From positions 558,001 through 622,000 of the forward strand of contig NZ_JANUGV010000002.1 of assembly GCF_024753215.1 (NCBI RefSeq): 64,000 bases of DNA, written 5' to 3'. Positions within the stretch are counted from its first letter, which is position 1. Each line of letters begins with the position of its first letter. The notes beneath the pieces are model-generated. The model was not told the origin of the DNA. It did not search any database and saw only the letters and a list, made by a program, of their open reading frames with translations. The stretch comes from Massilia solisilvae. Lineage in GTDB: Bacteria; Pseudomonadota; Gammaproteobacteria; Burkholderiales; Burkholderiaceae_D. The translations under genes were made by a program, and so were the position numbers. Shown here piece by piece: positions 44,777 through 52,484 of the stretch.

Positions 44777-45381
44777 TGCGCCGCCAGCACGGCTTTACCT
44801 ACCTTGGGCTCATCGTGCTGGTGACGATCATCGGCATGGTGGGCGCGCTCACGCTCAAGGCCGACGCGCTGCTGCGCCGCGCCGCCGCCGAAGAAGAGCT
44901 GCTCGAGACCGGGGCTGCCTTCAGCGCTGCGCTGCAAAGCTATGCCGCCGCCACGCCGCGCGGCCAGCCCACCCAGCCGCCGGCCCTGCAGGACCTGCTG
45001 CGCGACCCGCGCTTTCCCAACCCACGCCGCCACCTGCGCAAGATCTTTGTCGATCCCATCACCGGCAAGACGCAGTGGGGCATCGTCTATGCGAACGGCG
45101 AGAAGGGCGTGGTCGCGGTGTACAGCCTGTCGAAGGCCAGACCGCTGAAGATCGCCAATTTCGATGAGCGTTTCGCTGGCTTTGCCGGCAAGGAGCACAT
45201 CTCGGACTGGAAGTTCACGGCGGCCGGGCTGGGCCTTATGCCGCAGGGCCAGCCGCTCGCAACAGCCAGGCCGCAGGAGGCCGCACCCGCACAAGCCGCG
45301 CCGGTGGCGGAGCCCGCCGCTGTGCCCGAGCCGCCGAAGGACGTCGAACAGCCGCCCCCGGCCCAATCCGACGGGCAGTAA
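44776..45381 (+). CDS. Pseudopilin-like protein lacking Glu5
   Basis: This 201-aa protein has a prepilin-like start MRRQHG|FTYLGLIVLVTIIGM. The residue at mature position 5 is Gly instead of Glu. The soluble part has PRFPNPRRHLRKIFVDPITGKTQW, also pseudopilin-like, and a long Pro/Ala tail. Loss of Glu5 is known for tip pseudopilins such as GspK, so this could be the tip or a minor unit. AGGAG precedes ATG 44776. It ends three bases before the convergent murJ stop. Confidence 0.75.
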   Translation: MRRQHGFTYLGLIVLVTIIGMVGALTLKADALLRRAAAEEELLETGAAFSAALQSYAAATPRGQPTQPPALQDLLRDPRFPNPRRHLRKIFVDPITGKTQWGIVYANGEKGVVAVYSLSKARPLKIANFDERFAGFAGKEHISDWKFTAAGLGLMPQGQPLATARPQEAAPAQAAPVAEPAAVPEPPKDVEQPPPAQSDGQ

Positions 45382-45384
45382 GGG

Positions 45385-46935
45385 CTACTTGGCGCTGCGC
45401 TTGAAGTCGCGCAGCTTGAACCCAAGCGCGAGCAGCACCGCGAAATACGTGGCCCCGGCCACGCAGATAATGCCCAGCACCGCGCCCACGCGCAGCCACG
45501 GGTGCGCGCGCATGGCGGTCCAGTCCAGCTGCGACTGCACGAACCAGGTCACCGCGCCCATCACCGCCACCGCAACGACCAGCCGAAGAAAAAAGCTGGT
45601 CCACCCCGCATGCGGGTTGTAGATGCCGCGGCGGCGCAGCCCGGTGTACAGGAATCCCGCGTTCAGGCAGGCGCCCATGCCGATCGACAGCGCCAGGCCG
45701 GCCACGCCCAGGATCGGCACGAACACGAGGTTCATCAGCTGGGTGGCCACCAGCACGCCCACCGCGATCTTCACCGGGGTGCGGATGTCCTGCCGGGCGT
45801 AGAACGCCGGCGCCAGCGTCTTGACCAGGATGATGCCCAGCAGTCCGGCGGCGTAGGCCATCAGCGGCGCGGCCGAGCTCTCCACCGCGCCGGCATTGAA
45901 TTTGCCGTAGTTGAAGAGGGCGGCGATCAGCGGCTTGGCCATCACCGCCAGCCCCACCGCGGCCGGCAGCGCCAGCAGGAAGGTCAGGCGCAGGCCCCAG
46001 TTCAGCAGCGCCGAGTATTCGGCGGTGTCGCCCTCGACGCTGGCCTTGGACAGGTTCGGCAGCAGCAGGGTGCCCAGCGCCACGCCCAGCAGGCCAGTCG
46101 GGAACTCCATCAGCCGGTCCGCATACTGCAATGCCGAGACGGCGCCTTCGCCCAGGTTGGTGGCAATGCTGGTATTAATCAACAGGCTGATCTGCGCCGC
46201 CGAGACCGCGAACACGGCCGGCCCCATCTTCTGCAGGATGCGCCGCACGCCCGGATCGTGCAGGCCGGCGAACGGATTGGCCGACAGGCGCGGCAGCATC
46301 CCGATCTTCATCAGCGCCGGGATCTGGATACCGACCTGCAGCAGGCCGCCGATCATGGTCGCCACCGCCATCGCGTAGATCGGGGTATGGAAGAAGTGCA
46401 CCAGCACCAGCGCGCCGAAGATCGAGGCCAGGTTCAGCAGCACCGGCGTGAAGGCCGGGATCTTGAACTGGCGCCAGGTATTGAGCACGCCGCCGGCCAG
46501 CGCAACGAAGGACATGCAGGCGATGTACGGGAACATCATCCGCGTCATCAGCACCGAGGCGTCGAAGGCTTGCGGGTTGTCGCGCATGCCGCTGGCAATG
46601 AATATCAGCAGCACCGGGCTGCCGATGATGCCCACGATGCTCGTGATGACGGTGGCCCACACCAGCGAGTTGGCCACGTGGTCGACCAGCCCCTTGGTGG
46701 CGGTTTCGCCGTGCTGGTTCTTGTATTCCGACAGGATCGGCACGAAAGCCTGCGAGAACGCGCCTTCGGCGAACAGGCGGCGCAACAGGTTGGGAATGCG
46801 GAAGGCGACGATGAAGGCGTCGGTGTAGGCGGACTGGCCGAATGCGCGGGCGAACAGGCTTTCGCGCAGCAGACCGGTGATGCGGGACAGCATGGTCATG
46901 CTGGAGATCGCCGCAAGAGTCTTAAGCAGGTTCAT
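45385..46935 (-). CDS. murJ: Lipid II flippase MurJ
   Basis: This 516-aa MOP-superfamily transporter has about 14 membrane segments and the typical start MNLLKTLAAISSMTMLSRITGLLRESLFARAFG. The Arg residues in the early helices (RITGLLRE, RIPNLLRRLFAEGAFSQAFVP) are conserved for lipid II flipping in peptidoglycan synthesis. It is transcribed away from rpsT, and the two share a 207-base divergent region. murJ next to rpsT is a common order in Betaproteobacteria. Confidence 0.96.
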   Translation of the reverse strand: MNLLKTLAAISSMTMLSRITGLLRESLFARAFGQSAYTDAFIVAFRIPNLLRRLFAEGAFSQAFVPILSEYKNQHGETATKGLVDHVANSLVWATVITSIVGIIGSPVLLIFIASGMRDNPQAFDASVLMTRMMFPYIACMSFVALAGGVLNTWRQFKIPAFTPVLLNLASIFGALVLVHFFHTPIYAMAVATMIGGLLQVGIQIPALMKIGMLPRLSANPFAGLHDPGVRRILQKMGPAVFAVSAAQISLLINTSIATNLGEGAVSALQYADRLMEFPTGLLGVALGTLLLPNLSKASVEGDTAEYSALLNWGLRLTFLLALPAAVGLAVMAKPLIAALFNYGKFNAGAVESSAAPLMAYAAGLLGIILVKTLAPAFYARQDIRTPVKIAVGVLVATQLMNLVFVPILGVAGLALSIGMGACLNAGFLYTGLRRRGIYNPHAGWTSFFLRLVVAVAVMGAVTWFVQSQLDWTAMRAHPWLRVGAVLGIICVAGATYFAVLLALGFKLRDFKRSAK

Positions 46936-47003
46936 GGGCCGGAATTATAGCCCGGCAACCCCAGCGGACGAGGGTGCCCAGGGATAAATAGTTGATTTTT
47001 AAA

Positions 47004-47032
47004 TTGCCCTGTCGGGAATAATCCGCTATACT
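47004..47032 (+). promoter_or_regulatory. Sigma-70 promoter of rpsT
   Basis: TTGCCC (47004-47009) and TATACT (47027-47032) are separated by exactly 17 bases in AT-rich sequence. The distance to the rpsT start is about 110 bases, leaving a leader of roughly 100 bases. Confidence 0.6.
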
Positions 47033-47142
47033 CGTGGGCTGTACTGAATTCTGTTGGCAGACGTTAAATGGTCGGCAGGGCACCGGAATGCGCCCGATCG
47101 ACCTGTTTGCAAACGCAACTTGACCCCGATTTAGGAAATTCC

Positions 47143-47409
47143 ATGGCAAATACCGCACAAGCGCGCAAACGCGCTCGTCAAGCAGTTAAGGCAAACGCGC
47201 ACAACTCGGCCCAGCGCTCGACCCTGCGCACCGCAATCAAGGCTGTCCGCAAGGCCATCCAGGCTGGCGACAAAGCTGCCGCTACCCAGATCTTCCAGCA
47301 GTCCGTGTCGACCATCGACAGCATCGCTGACAAGAAAATCATCCACAAGAACAAGGCCGCTCGCCACAAGAGCCGCCTGGCTGCTGCCCTGAAAGCGCTG
47401 TCGGCCTAA
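47143..47409 (+). CDS. rpsT: 30S ribosomal protein S20
   Basis: This 88-aa basic protein of the small ribosomal subunit begins [20 protein letters not shown], the standard bS20 start, with the conserved tail [20 protein letters not shown] precedes ATG 47143. The gene stands alone with a promoter upstream and a terminator downstream; a 25-codon upstream extension is not real. Confidence 0.98.
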   Translation: MANTAQARKRARQAVKANAHNSAQRSTLRTAIKAVRKAIQAGDKAAATQIFQQSVSTIDSIADKKIIHKNKAARHKSRLAAALKALSA

Positions 47410-47460
47410 GCGACAAGCGTTGCGGCGGCCTTCCTGGCCGCCAGAAGCAGTACGTGGAAG

Positions 47461-47493
47461 ACCCGCCCGACTCTGAAGTCCGGCGGGTTTTTT
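47461..47493 (+). terminator. Rho-independent terminator after rpsT
   Basis: ACCCGCCCGAC pairs with GTCCGGCGGGT (one mismatch), followed by a T-run to 47493. A second hairpin without T-run (GGCGGCC/GGCCGCC, 47424-47442) lies just upstream. Confidence 0.85.
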
Positions 47494-47562
47494 CGCTTGT
47501 GCCGCCGGTGCCGAAATCCTTCCCTTTGAACGTTTTCCAGCCTACTATTACCCCTCAAACCT

Positions 47563-47625
47563 GTAGCGCCATACGAAATACTGGTGCATAATGCGGAACC
47601 GCCTGTCTTATGTCTTATAGAAGAC
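47563..47625 (+). promoter_or_regulatory. Promoter/operator module of icd2, shared with icd
   Basis: GTAGCGCC (47563-47570), seven bases, ATACTGGTGCATAAT (47578-47592, an extended -10-like TGCATAAT), then GTCTTAT (47605-47611) joined to the near-palindrome GTCTTATAGAAGAC (47612-47625). The same blocks in the same order and nearly the same spacing lie before icd at 53102-53165. The inverted repeat falls where the first transcribed bases would be, as expected for a repressor operator. The binding protein is unknown to me. Confidence 0.75.
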
Positions 47626-47707
47626 TTGGCCGCAAGCAGAGCATCATGCCTGGACCCGCGTCCGGGCTACTATCTATTCAGTGTTACGAATCGTGAAGGA
47701 AAAGCGC

Positions 47708-49942
47708 ATGAGCAGTGAACCGACCATCATCTACACGTTAACTGACGAGGCGCCGCTGTTGGCGACGCACGCATTCCTGCCGGTCGTCAGCACCTTCACG
47801 AAGCCCGCTGGCATCCGCATCCAGGAGACCGACATCTCGGTGGCCGCCCGTATCCTGGCCAACTTCGCCGACTACCTGACCCCGGAGCAGCGCGTGCCGG
47901 ATGCGCTCACCGAACTGGGCAAGAAGACGCTCGAGGCCGACGCAAACATCATCAAGCTGCCGAACATCAGCGCCTCGGTGAGCCAGCTCGTGAATGCGGT
48001 CAAGGAACTGCAATCGAAGGGCTACAACATCCCCGACTATCCGGCCGACCCGAAGACCGACGAAGAAAAGGCGATCAAGGCCCGCTACGGCAAGTGCATC
48101 GGCTCGTCCGTGAACCCGGTCCTGCGCGAAGGTAACTCGGACCGCCGCGCGCCGAAGGCGGTCAAGGAATACGCCCGCAAGAACCCGCACTCGATGGCCC
48201 CGTGGTCGCCGGCTTCGCGCACCCACGTCTCGCACATGACCCATGGCGACTTCTACCATGGCGAAAAGTCGATGACGCTCGACCGCGCACGCGACGTCAA
48301 GATGGAACTGGTCACCAAGAGCGGCCAGGCGATCGTGCTCAAGCCGAAGCTCTCGCTGCTGGACGGAGAAATCATCGACTCGATGTTCATGAGCCGCAAG
48401 GCGCTGCTCGCGTTCTACGAAGAGCAGATCGAAGACGCCAAGAACAGCGGCGTGATGTTCTCGCTGCACGTGAAGGCCACCATGATGAAGGTCTCGCACC
48501 CGATCGTGTTCGGCCACTGCGTGCGCACCTTCTACAAGGAAGCGTTCGAGAAGCACGGCGCGCTGTTCGACAGCCTGGGCGTGAACGTCAACAACGGCAT
48601 GGCGGACCTGTACAACAAGATCGCGACCCTGCCGGACTCGCAGCGCGAAGAAATCATCCGTGACCTGCACGCCTGCCAGGAGCACCGTCCGGAACTGGCC
48701 ATGGTGGACTCGGCCAAGGGCATCACCAACTTCCACTCGCCCAACGATGTGATCGTTGACGCATCGATGCCGGCCATGATCCGCGCCGGCGGCAAGATGT
48801 ACGGCGCCGATGGCCGCCTGAAGGAAGTCAAGGCAGTCATGCCTGAGAGCACCTTCGCCCGTATCTACCAGGAGATGATCAACTTCTGCAAGTGGCACGG
48901 CGCATTCGACCCGCGCACCATGGGCACCGTGCCGAACGTGGGCCTGATGGCGCAGCAGGCCGAGGAATACGGCTCGCACGACAAGACCTTCGAGATCCCG
49001 GAAGACGGCGTGGCCAACATCACCGACATCGCCACCGGCGAAGTGCTGATGTCGCAGAACGTCGAGAAGGGCGACCTGTGGCGCATGTGCCAGGTGAAGG
49101 ACGCCCCGATCCGCGACTGGGTCAAGCTGGCCGTCACCCGTTGCCGCCAGTCGGGCATGCCGGCCGTGTTCTGGCTGGACCCGTACCGTCCGCACGAGAA
49201 CGAGCTGATCAAGAAGGTCAAGACCTACCTGAAGGATCACGACACCACCGGCCTGGACATCCAGATCATGTCGCAGGTGCGCGCGATGCGCTACACGCTC
49301 GAGCGCGTGATCCGCGGCCTGGACACCATCTCGGTCACCGGCAACATCCTGCGCGACTACCTGACCGACCTGTTCCCGATCATGGAACTGGGCACCAGCG
49401 CCAAGATGCTGTCGATCGTCCCGCTGATGGCAGGCGGCGGCATGTACGAAACCGGCGCCGGCGGCTCGGCACCGAAGCACGTGCAGCAGCTGGTGCAGGA
49501 GAACCACCTGCGCTGGGACTCGCTGGGTGAATTCCTGGCGCTGGCCGTCTCGCTGGAAGACCTGGGGATCAAGACCGGCAACGCCCGCGCCAAGCTGCTG
49601 TCGAAGACGCTCGATGCCGCCACCGGCAAGCTGCTGGACAACCGCAAGTCGCCGTCGCCCAAGACCGGCGAGCTCGACAACCGCGGCAGCCAGTTCTACC
49701 TGGCCATGTACTGGGCCCAGGAACTGGCCGCCCAGACCGAGGACGCCGCGCTGGCAGCCCACTTCGCGCCGCTGGCCAAGACCCTGGCCGAGAACGAGCA
49801 GAAGATCGTCGCCGAGCTGCTGGAAGTGCAGGGCAAGCCGGTGGACATCGGCGGCTACTACAAGGCCGACGATGCCAAGGTGAAGGCAGTGATGCGTCCG
49901 AGCAAGACCTTCAACGCCGCCCTGGCTTCGCTGGCAGCCTGA
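47708..49942 (+). CDS. icd2: Isocitrate dehydrogenase (NADP+), monomeric type
   Basis: This 744-aa monomeric IDH oxidises isocitrate to 2-oxoglutarate with NADP+. It begins [20 protein letters not shown] and carries [18 protein letters not shown] (near 132-149) and [16 protein letters not shown], matching the monomeric family in length and sequence. ATG 47708 follows AAGGAAA; a nine-codon longer frame exists. It has its own promoter module and terminator, so it is monocistronic. It is unrelated in sequence to the dimeric IDH at 53249. Confidence 0.97.
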   Translation: MSSEPTIIYTLTDEAPLLATHAFLPVVSTFTKPAGIRIQETDISVAARILANFADYLTPEQRVPDALTELGKKTLEADANIIKLPNISASVSQLVNAVKELQSKGYNIPDYPADPKTDEEKAIKARYGKCIGSSVNPVLREGNSDRRAPKAVKEYARKNPHSMAPWSPASRTHVSHMTHGDFYHGEKSMTLDRARDVKMELVTKSGQAIVLKPKLSLLDGEIIDSMFMSRKALLAFYEEQIEDAKNSGVMFSLHVKATMMKVSHPIVFGHCVRTFYKEAFEKHGALFDSLGVNVNNGMADLYNKIATLPDSQREEIIRDLHACQEHRPELAMVDSAKGITNFHSPNDVIVDASMPAMIRAGGKMYGADGRLKEVKAVMPESTFARIYQEMINFCKWHGAFDPRTMGTVPNVGLMAQQAEEYGSHDKTFEIPEDGVANITDIATGEVLMSQNVEKGDLWRMCQVKDAPIRDWVKLAVTRCRQSGMPAVFWLDPYRPHENELIKKVKTYLKDHDTTGLDIQIMSQVRAMRYTLERVIRGLDTISVTGNILRDYLTDLFPIMELGTSAKMLSIVPLMAGGGMYETGAGGSAPKHVQQLVQENHLRWDSLGEFLALAVSLEDLGIKTGNARAKLLSKTLDAATGKLLDNRKSPSPKTGELDNRGSQFYLAMYWAQELAAQTEDAALAAHFAPLAKTLAENEQKIVAELLEVQGKPVDIGGYYKADDAKVKAVMRPSKTFNAALASLAA

Positions 49943-49970
49943 TCGCGTCACTGCCGCAAGGCAAACACAA

Positions 49971-50005
49971 AACCCGCCCGACCAATCGGTCCGGCGGGTT
50001 TTTTT
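49971..50005 (+). terminator. Rho-independent terminator after icd2
   Basis: AACCCGCCCGACC pairs with GGTCCGGCGGGTT around an AATC loop and is followed by a T-run to 50005. The stem is nearly the same as the rpsT terminator. The last T bases overlap the stop codon of the convergent gene at 50004. Confidence 0.88.
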
Positions 50006-50183
50006 AACCGCGACGGCGCATCTCCCGCAACTGTCGCCGAAGCTTCACGTTGTCAGCCACTACACACACGAAGCCAACGGTAACGAAAACGGACACGGCA
50101 TTACTGCTGCCGTATTTCCAAAATGCCCATGACGTCAGAGCCAAACCCAGCCCAGTAGCCAGGAGCAGGAGCGAATCTTTCAT
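50004..50183 (-). CDS. Small two-helix membrane protein (candidate immunity protein)
   Basis: This 59-aa protein begins MKDSLLLLATGLGLALTSW. It has two predicted membrane helices (about 4-22 and 29-47) and a basic C-terminus (KLRRQLREMRRRG). ATG 50183 is preceded by GGAG at seven bases, and it overlaps the stop of the 141-aa gene by four bases, so the two are translationally coupled. As the last gene after hcp and a putative effector it fits an inner-membrane immunity protein against a pore-forming toxin. That role is inferred from position and topology only. Confidence 0.6.
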   Translation of the reverse strand: MKDSLLLLATGLGLALTSWAFWKYGSSNAVSVFVTVGFVCVVADNVKLRRQLREMRRRG

Positions 50184-50605
50184 TGGGCAACTCCGTAGTG
50201 CTTGTAGTAACGTCGGCGGGACACACGAGCATCGTAAATGCCTGGCATGCGGTGGAGAAGCGGTGCAAGCCACGGACGTTTAAGTCCAAATCGGGAAGCC
50301 TCGAACAAGACATCGCTTAACGACGTGCCACCGGCCAGGGTTCGGCCAGTTGCTACGGCCAAGCTACCTATTGCCGCTCCCGCATAGTAAGCGACTTGCA
50401 TCGCGCCCACGGTGGCAAGGCGCTCCAGGTTCGTTCCGGCGCCGATCATTTCCAGAACGGTTACGCGAGGCCCGAACTTGTCATGAAAGATGAGCATGGC
50501 GTTTATGGTGCCGAGCGCGGTTTGTGTCGAGCCGAACAAACTCTCTGGTGCAGGCAAATTGAGCGCATCCATGTTCTCCTTGAAGTACTTGTAGAAGTCC
50601 GACAT
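50180..50605 (-). CDS. Hcp-linked protein, candidate membrane-acting T6SS effector
   Basis: This 141-aa protein begins MSDFYKYFKENMDALNLPAP. An amphipathic N-terminal part is followed by a Gly/Ala-rich hydrophobic segment (about 64-88, VAYYAGAAIGSLAVATG) and a basic tail (RVSRRRYYKHYG). It lies 10 bases after hcp. Small Hcp-dependent effectors with Gly-rich membrane segments (such as the Tme and Ssp6 types) depolarise target cells, and the architecture is similar. I do not recognise the family itself. The start is ATG 50605 with GAGG upstream. Confidence 0.6.
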   Translation of the reverse strand: MSDFYKYFKENMDALNLPAPESLFGSTQTALGTINAMLIFHDKFGPRVTVLEMIGAGTNLERLATVGAMQVAYYAGAAIGSLAVATGRTLAGGTSLSDVLFEASRFGLKRPWLAPLLHRMPGIYDARVSRRRYYKHYGVAQ

Positions 50606-50615
50606 GGTCCGAGCC

Positions 50616-51110
50616 TCAAGCAACCACCTTGTTGGCCGACAGGTCCCAGCCGCCCATAGTGCTACCACCAACGCCACCGGTAATTTTCTGCTGGGTATAC
50701 TTCCACGTCACCTTGGCGAACTTGAATTGCAAGTGCTCTTGCATTCCTCCAGTAGCGGCAAGGCCCGGTTTGACAGAACCGATTAATACATTTTCAAGCA
50801 CCATTTCGAAATACTTGACCCTCTCTCCGTTGCCGTCCGCGCGGAAGAACTCGAATTTTGCCTTCGGAATGGTCTTGCCCATCGCACAGTGCTGCAGCAA
50901 GACCGGAGTTGACAGGTCCGTCAGCTTGGCTACCACGATCTCATCAAACTCCGCCCGCGCCGAGGTATGACCACCGCTGGTCGAAACCACCGGACTGCGC
51001 GGTTGCTCCACACCAAAGTGAACGTCCACGCATTCGATCCAGTCCTTGTGTTTGTCGTCCATCGACTCGCCCTTGATGCCTTCAATTTGCAAATATGCGT
51101 CGATTGCCAT
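50616..51110 (-). CDS. hcp: Type VI secretion tube protein Hcp
   Basis: This 164-aa Hcp-family protein begins MAIDAYLQIEGIKGESMDDK, with HTSARAEFDEIVVAKLTD, LLQHCAMGKTIPKAKFEFFRA and the tail VTWKYTQQKITGGVGG. It forms the hexameric ring stack of the T6SS and can carry small effectors in its lumen. A strong AGGAGAT ribosome site precedes ATG 51110. No other T6SS core gene is in the window, so it is an orphan hcp. It heads a three-gene unit with the two genes downstream. Confidence 0.95.
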   Translation of the reverse strand: MAIDAYLQIEGIKGESMDDKHKDWIECVDVHFGVEQPRSPVVSTSGGHTSARAEFDEIVVAKLTDLSTPVLLQHCAMGKTIPKAKFEFFRADGNGERVKYFEMVLENVLIGSVKPGLAATGGMQEHLQFKFAKVTWKYTQQKITGGVGGSTMGGWDLSANKVVA

Positions 51111-51201
51111 GCGGATCTCCTGGTGAGGTTAAGCAAGCTGCTAAGGCATTTTTGCTCAGCAGGAGCGAAGACAGGTTGACGGCACACAAGCGCCTGGGCT
51201 T

Positions 51202-51429
51202 TTGGACAAGCAGCTTGGACACCTGGTCGAGACTGCTGCATCAACGCCATCTGCAGGCATGTGGAAGCCGGAGCCGCTGACGGGCAGCCTGGCGGGTTGC
51301 TGGTCACGACCCGTCGATGAACAACTCAGGCTGATTTATCGTGTCACCGACAAGGATATGATCGCTGGGTCGTGCCGCTATCAATACCGCTACCGGACGA
51401 ACCTCTTTTTATATGTTGTCGCGGGGTAG
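51202..51429 (+). pseudogene. Decayed YoeB toxin gene copy
   Basis: The frame reads LGHLVETAASTPSAGMWKPE, then PLTGSLAGCWSR, then a block parallel to DEQHRLVYRV and CRYHYR of the intact YoeB at 51835. The N-terminal third is missing or frame-shifted; short DNA matches (GACAGG, CAAGCGCCTG) extend back to about 51170. The catalytic His is Gln (RYQYR), and the stop TAA has become TAC, so the frame runs on into a repeat remnant. No paired antitoxin gene is visible upstream. It is a relic of a duplicated toxin gene. Confidence 0.8.
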
Positions 51430-51452
51430 GCAAGTTTCCCGCCCTCGCGTCC
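51424..51452. repeat. Partial, decayed copy of the palindromic dispersed element
   Basis: GGGGTAGGCAAGTTTCCCGC followed by CCTCGCGTC parallels the left arm of the elements at 29831 and 59331 with several mismatches. A right arm is not recognisable. It supplies the present stop codon of the yoeB relic. Confidence 0.55.
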
Positions 51453-51528
51453 AGAGAGTGTCCGCTTGGCCTGAACAGGTCCACCTGCTTGCAGCTCGAT
51501 CCCGCATAAGCAATCCTCGACCGATACT

Positions 51529-51546
51529 TGTACAATGAATTGGACA
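51529..51546 (+). promoter_or_regulatory. YefM-YoeB operator
   Basis: TGTACA (51529-51534) lies exactly 12 bases before the variant TGGACA (51541-51546), just upstream of yefM. In Escherichia coli, YefM-YoeB autorepresses through two palindromes with TGTACA cores centred 12 bp apart, so the match in motif and spacing is persuasive. Confidence 0.65.
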
Positions 51547-51563
51547 AGTTCACGAGGTGCCGC

Positions 51564-51860
51564 ATGAGGATCGTCAGCTTTTCAGATGCACGGAACAACC
51601 TGCGTGCCGTCATCGATCAGGTTGTGGAGGATGCCGACGTGACGGTGATCGCACGTCGTGACGCCCCGGACGCAGTTGTGATGTCCCTGGATCAGTACAA
51701 CAGTCTCATCGAAACCGTACACTTGCTCAGTTCCCCGGCGAACGCCGCGCACCTGGGCAAGTCGATCGTCCAGGCGAATGCGGGCCAGGCAAAGCGCCGG
51801 GAGCTGGTCGACGTGCGCGACGCCGAGGAGCCGGATGCGAAACCTGAAGTTCACGGATGA
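51564..51860 (+). CDS. yefM: Antitoxin YefM
   Basis: This 98-aa Phd/YefM-family antitoxin begins MRIVSFSDARNNLRAVIDQV, with VIARRDAPDAVVMSLDQYNSL, the conserved DNA-binding and dimerisation fold. The disordered C-terminal part (about 70-98) would wrap the toxin. ATG 51564 is preceded by GAGG. It overlaps yoeB by 26 bases. It is autoregulated if the operator at 51529 works. Confidence 0.95.
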   Translation: MRIVSFSDARNNLRAVIDQVVEDADVTVIARRDAPDAVVMSLDQYNSLIETVHLLSSPANAAHLGKSIVQANAGQAKRRELVDVRDAEEPDAKPEVHG

Positions 51861-52095
51861 AGCCTGGGCCGACTATCTCTACTGGCAAACGCAGGACAGG
51901 AAAACGCTCAAGCGCCTGAACCAGTTGGTCGAGGCCGCTGCGCGCACGCCATTTGAAGGAATGGGAAAGCCCGAGCCGCTGAAGGGCAGCCTGGCTGGTT
52001 GCTGGTCAAGGCGTATCGATGAACAACACAGGCTGGTCTATCGCGTTACCGCCGAGGACCTGATCGTCCTCTCCTGCCGCTACCACTACCGCTAA
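51835..52095 (+). CDS. yoeB: mRNA interferase toxin YoeB
   Basis: This 86-aa RelE-superfamily ribosome-dependent endoribonuclease carries the YoeB landmarks: DYLYWQTQD near 13-21, KPEPLKGSL with Glu47, EQHRLVYRV with Arg66, and RYHYR with His84-Tyr85. These correspond to E46, R65, H83 and Y84 of the E. coli enzyme, so it should be active. GAGGAG lies just before ATG 51835. A terminator on the opposite strand follows. Confidence 0.96.
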   Translation: MRNLKFTDEAWADYLYWQTQDRKTLKRLNQLVEAAARTPFEGMGKPEPLKGSLAGCWSRRIDEQHRLVYRVTAEDLIVLSCRYHYR

Positions 52096-52101
52096 CGGAC
52101 G

Positions 52102-52129
52102 AAAAAAAAGGCAGGACGAGCCTGCCTTT
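52102..52129 (-). terminator. Rho-independent terminator of the Ala/Lys-rich peptide gene
   Basis: Read on the minus strand: AAAGGCAGG, loop CTCGT, CCTGCCTTT, then an extended T-run. It lies 19 bases after the minus-strand stop and just after the convergent yoeB. Confidence 0.85.
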
Positions 52130-52147
52130 GGTCTGGAACCAAACTGC

Positions 52148-52372
52148 TTACTTGGTTGCCGGAGCAGCTTCGGTCGAAGCAGCTTCTGCAGCGGCAGCTT
52201 TCTTGGCTTTCTTCGCTTTCTTGGCTTTCTTCGGAGCTTTGGCCGGAGCGGCAGCAGCGTCGGTGGCCACAGCAGCAGCCGGAGCCGAAGCGGCCGGGGT
52301 GGCAGCCGGGGTCTGTGCGAACGCGGAAACGGCGAACAGGGAAGCAACCAGGGCAGCGACGATCTTGGACAT
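52148..52372 (-). CDS. Ala/Lys-rich exported peptide
   Basis: This 74-aa protein has a signal peptide ending SAFA. The mature part of about 55 residues is nearly all Ala, Lys, Pro and Thr, with a KKAKKAKKAKKA core (about 47-58). AAGGAAACC precedes ATG 52372 and a terminator follows, so it looks like a real single-gene unit. The composition resembles acid-shock (Asr-like) or histone-tail-like envelope peptides, but there is no firm homology. It is very basic, so it may bind polyanions such as LPS, EPS or DNA in the periplasm. Confidence 0.75.
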   Translation of the reverse strand: MSKIVAALVASLFAVSAFAQTPAATPAASAPAAAVATDAAAAPAKAPKKAKKAKKAKKAAAAEAASTEAAPATK

Positions 52373-52484
52373 TTTGGTTTCCTTTCGGTTAAGTGAGATT
52401 CAAATGAATCTGGGCCATTAACGCGCCGAATTTTTTCCGGGTTGACAGATTTTTTCTGCCGCACCGCAAAAAACTTAATCTGGA

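Noticed and set aside
47738..49951. 737-codon minus-strand frame opposite icd2
   Set aside because: Antisense shadow of a certain enzyme gene; composition is typical of reverse-complement coding in GC-rich DNA.
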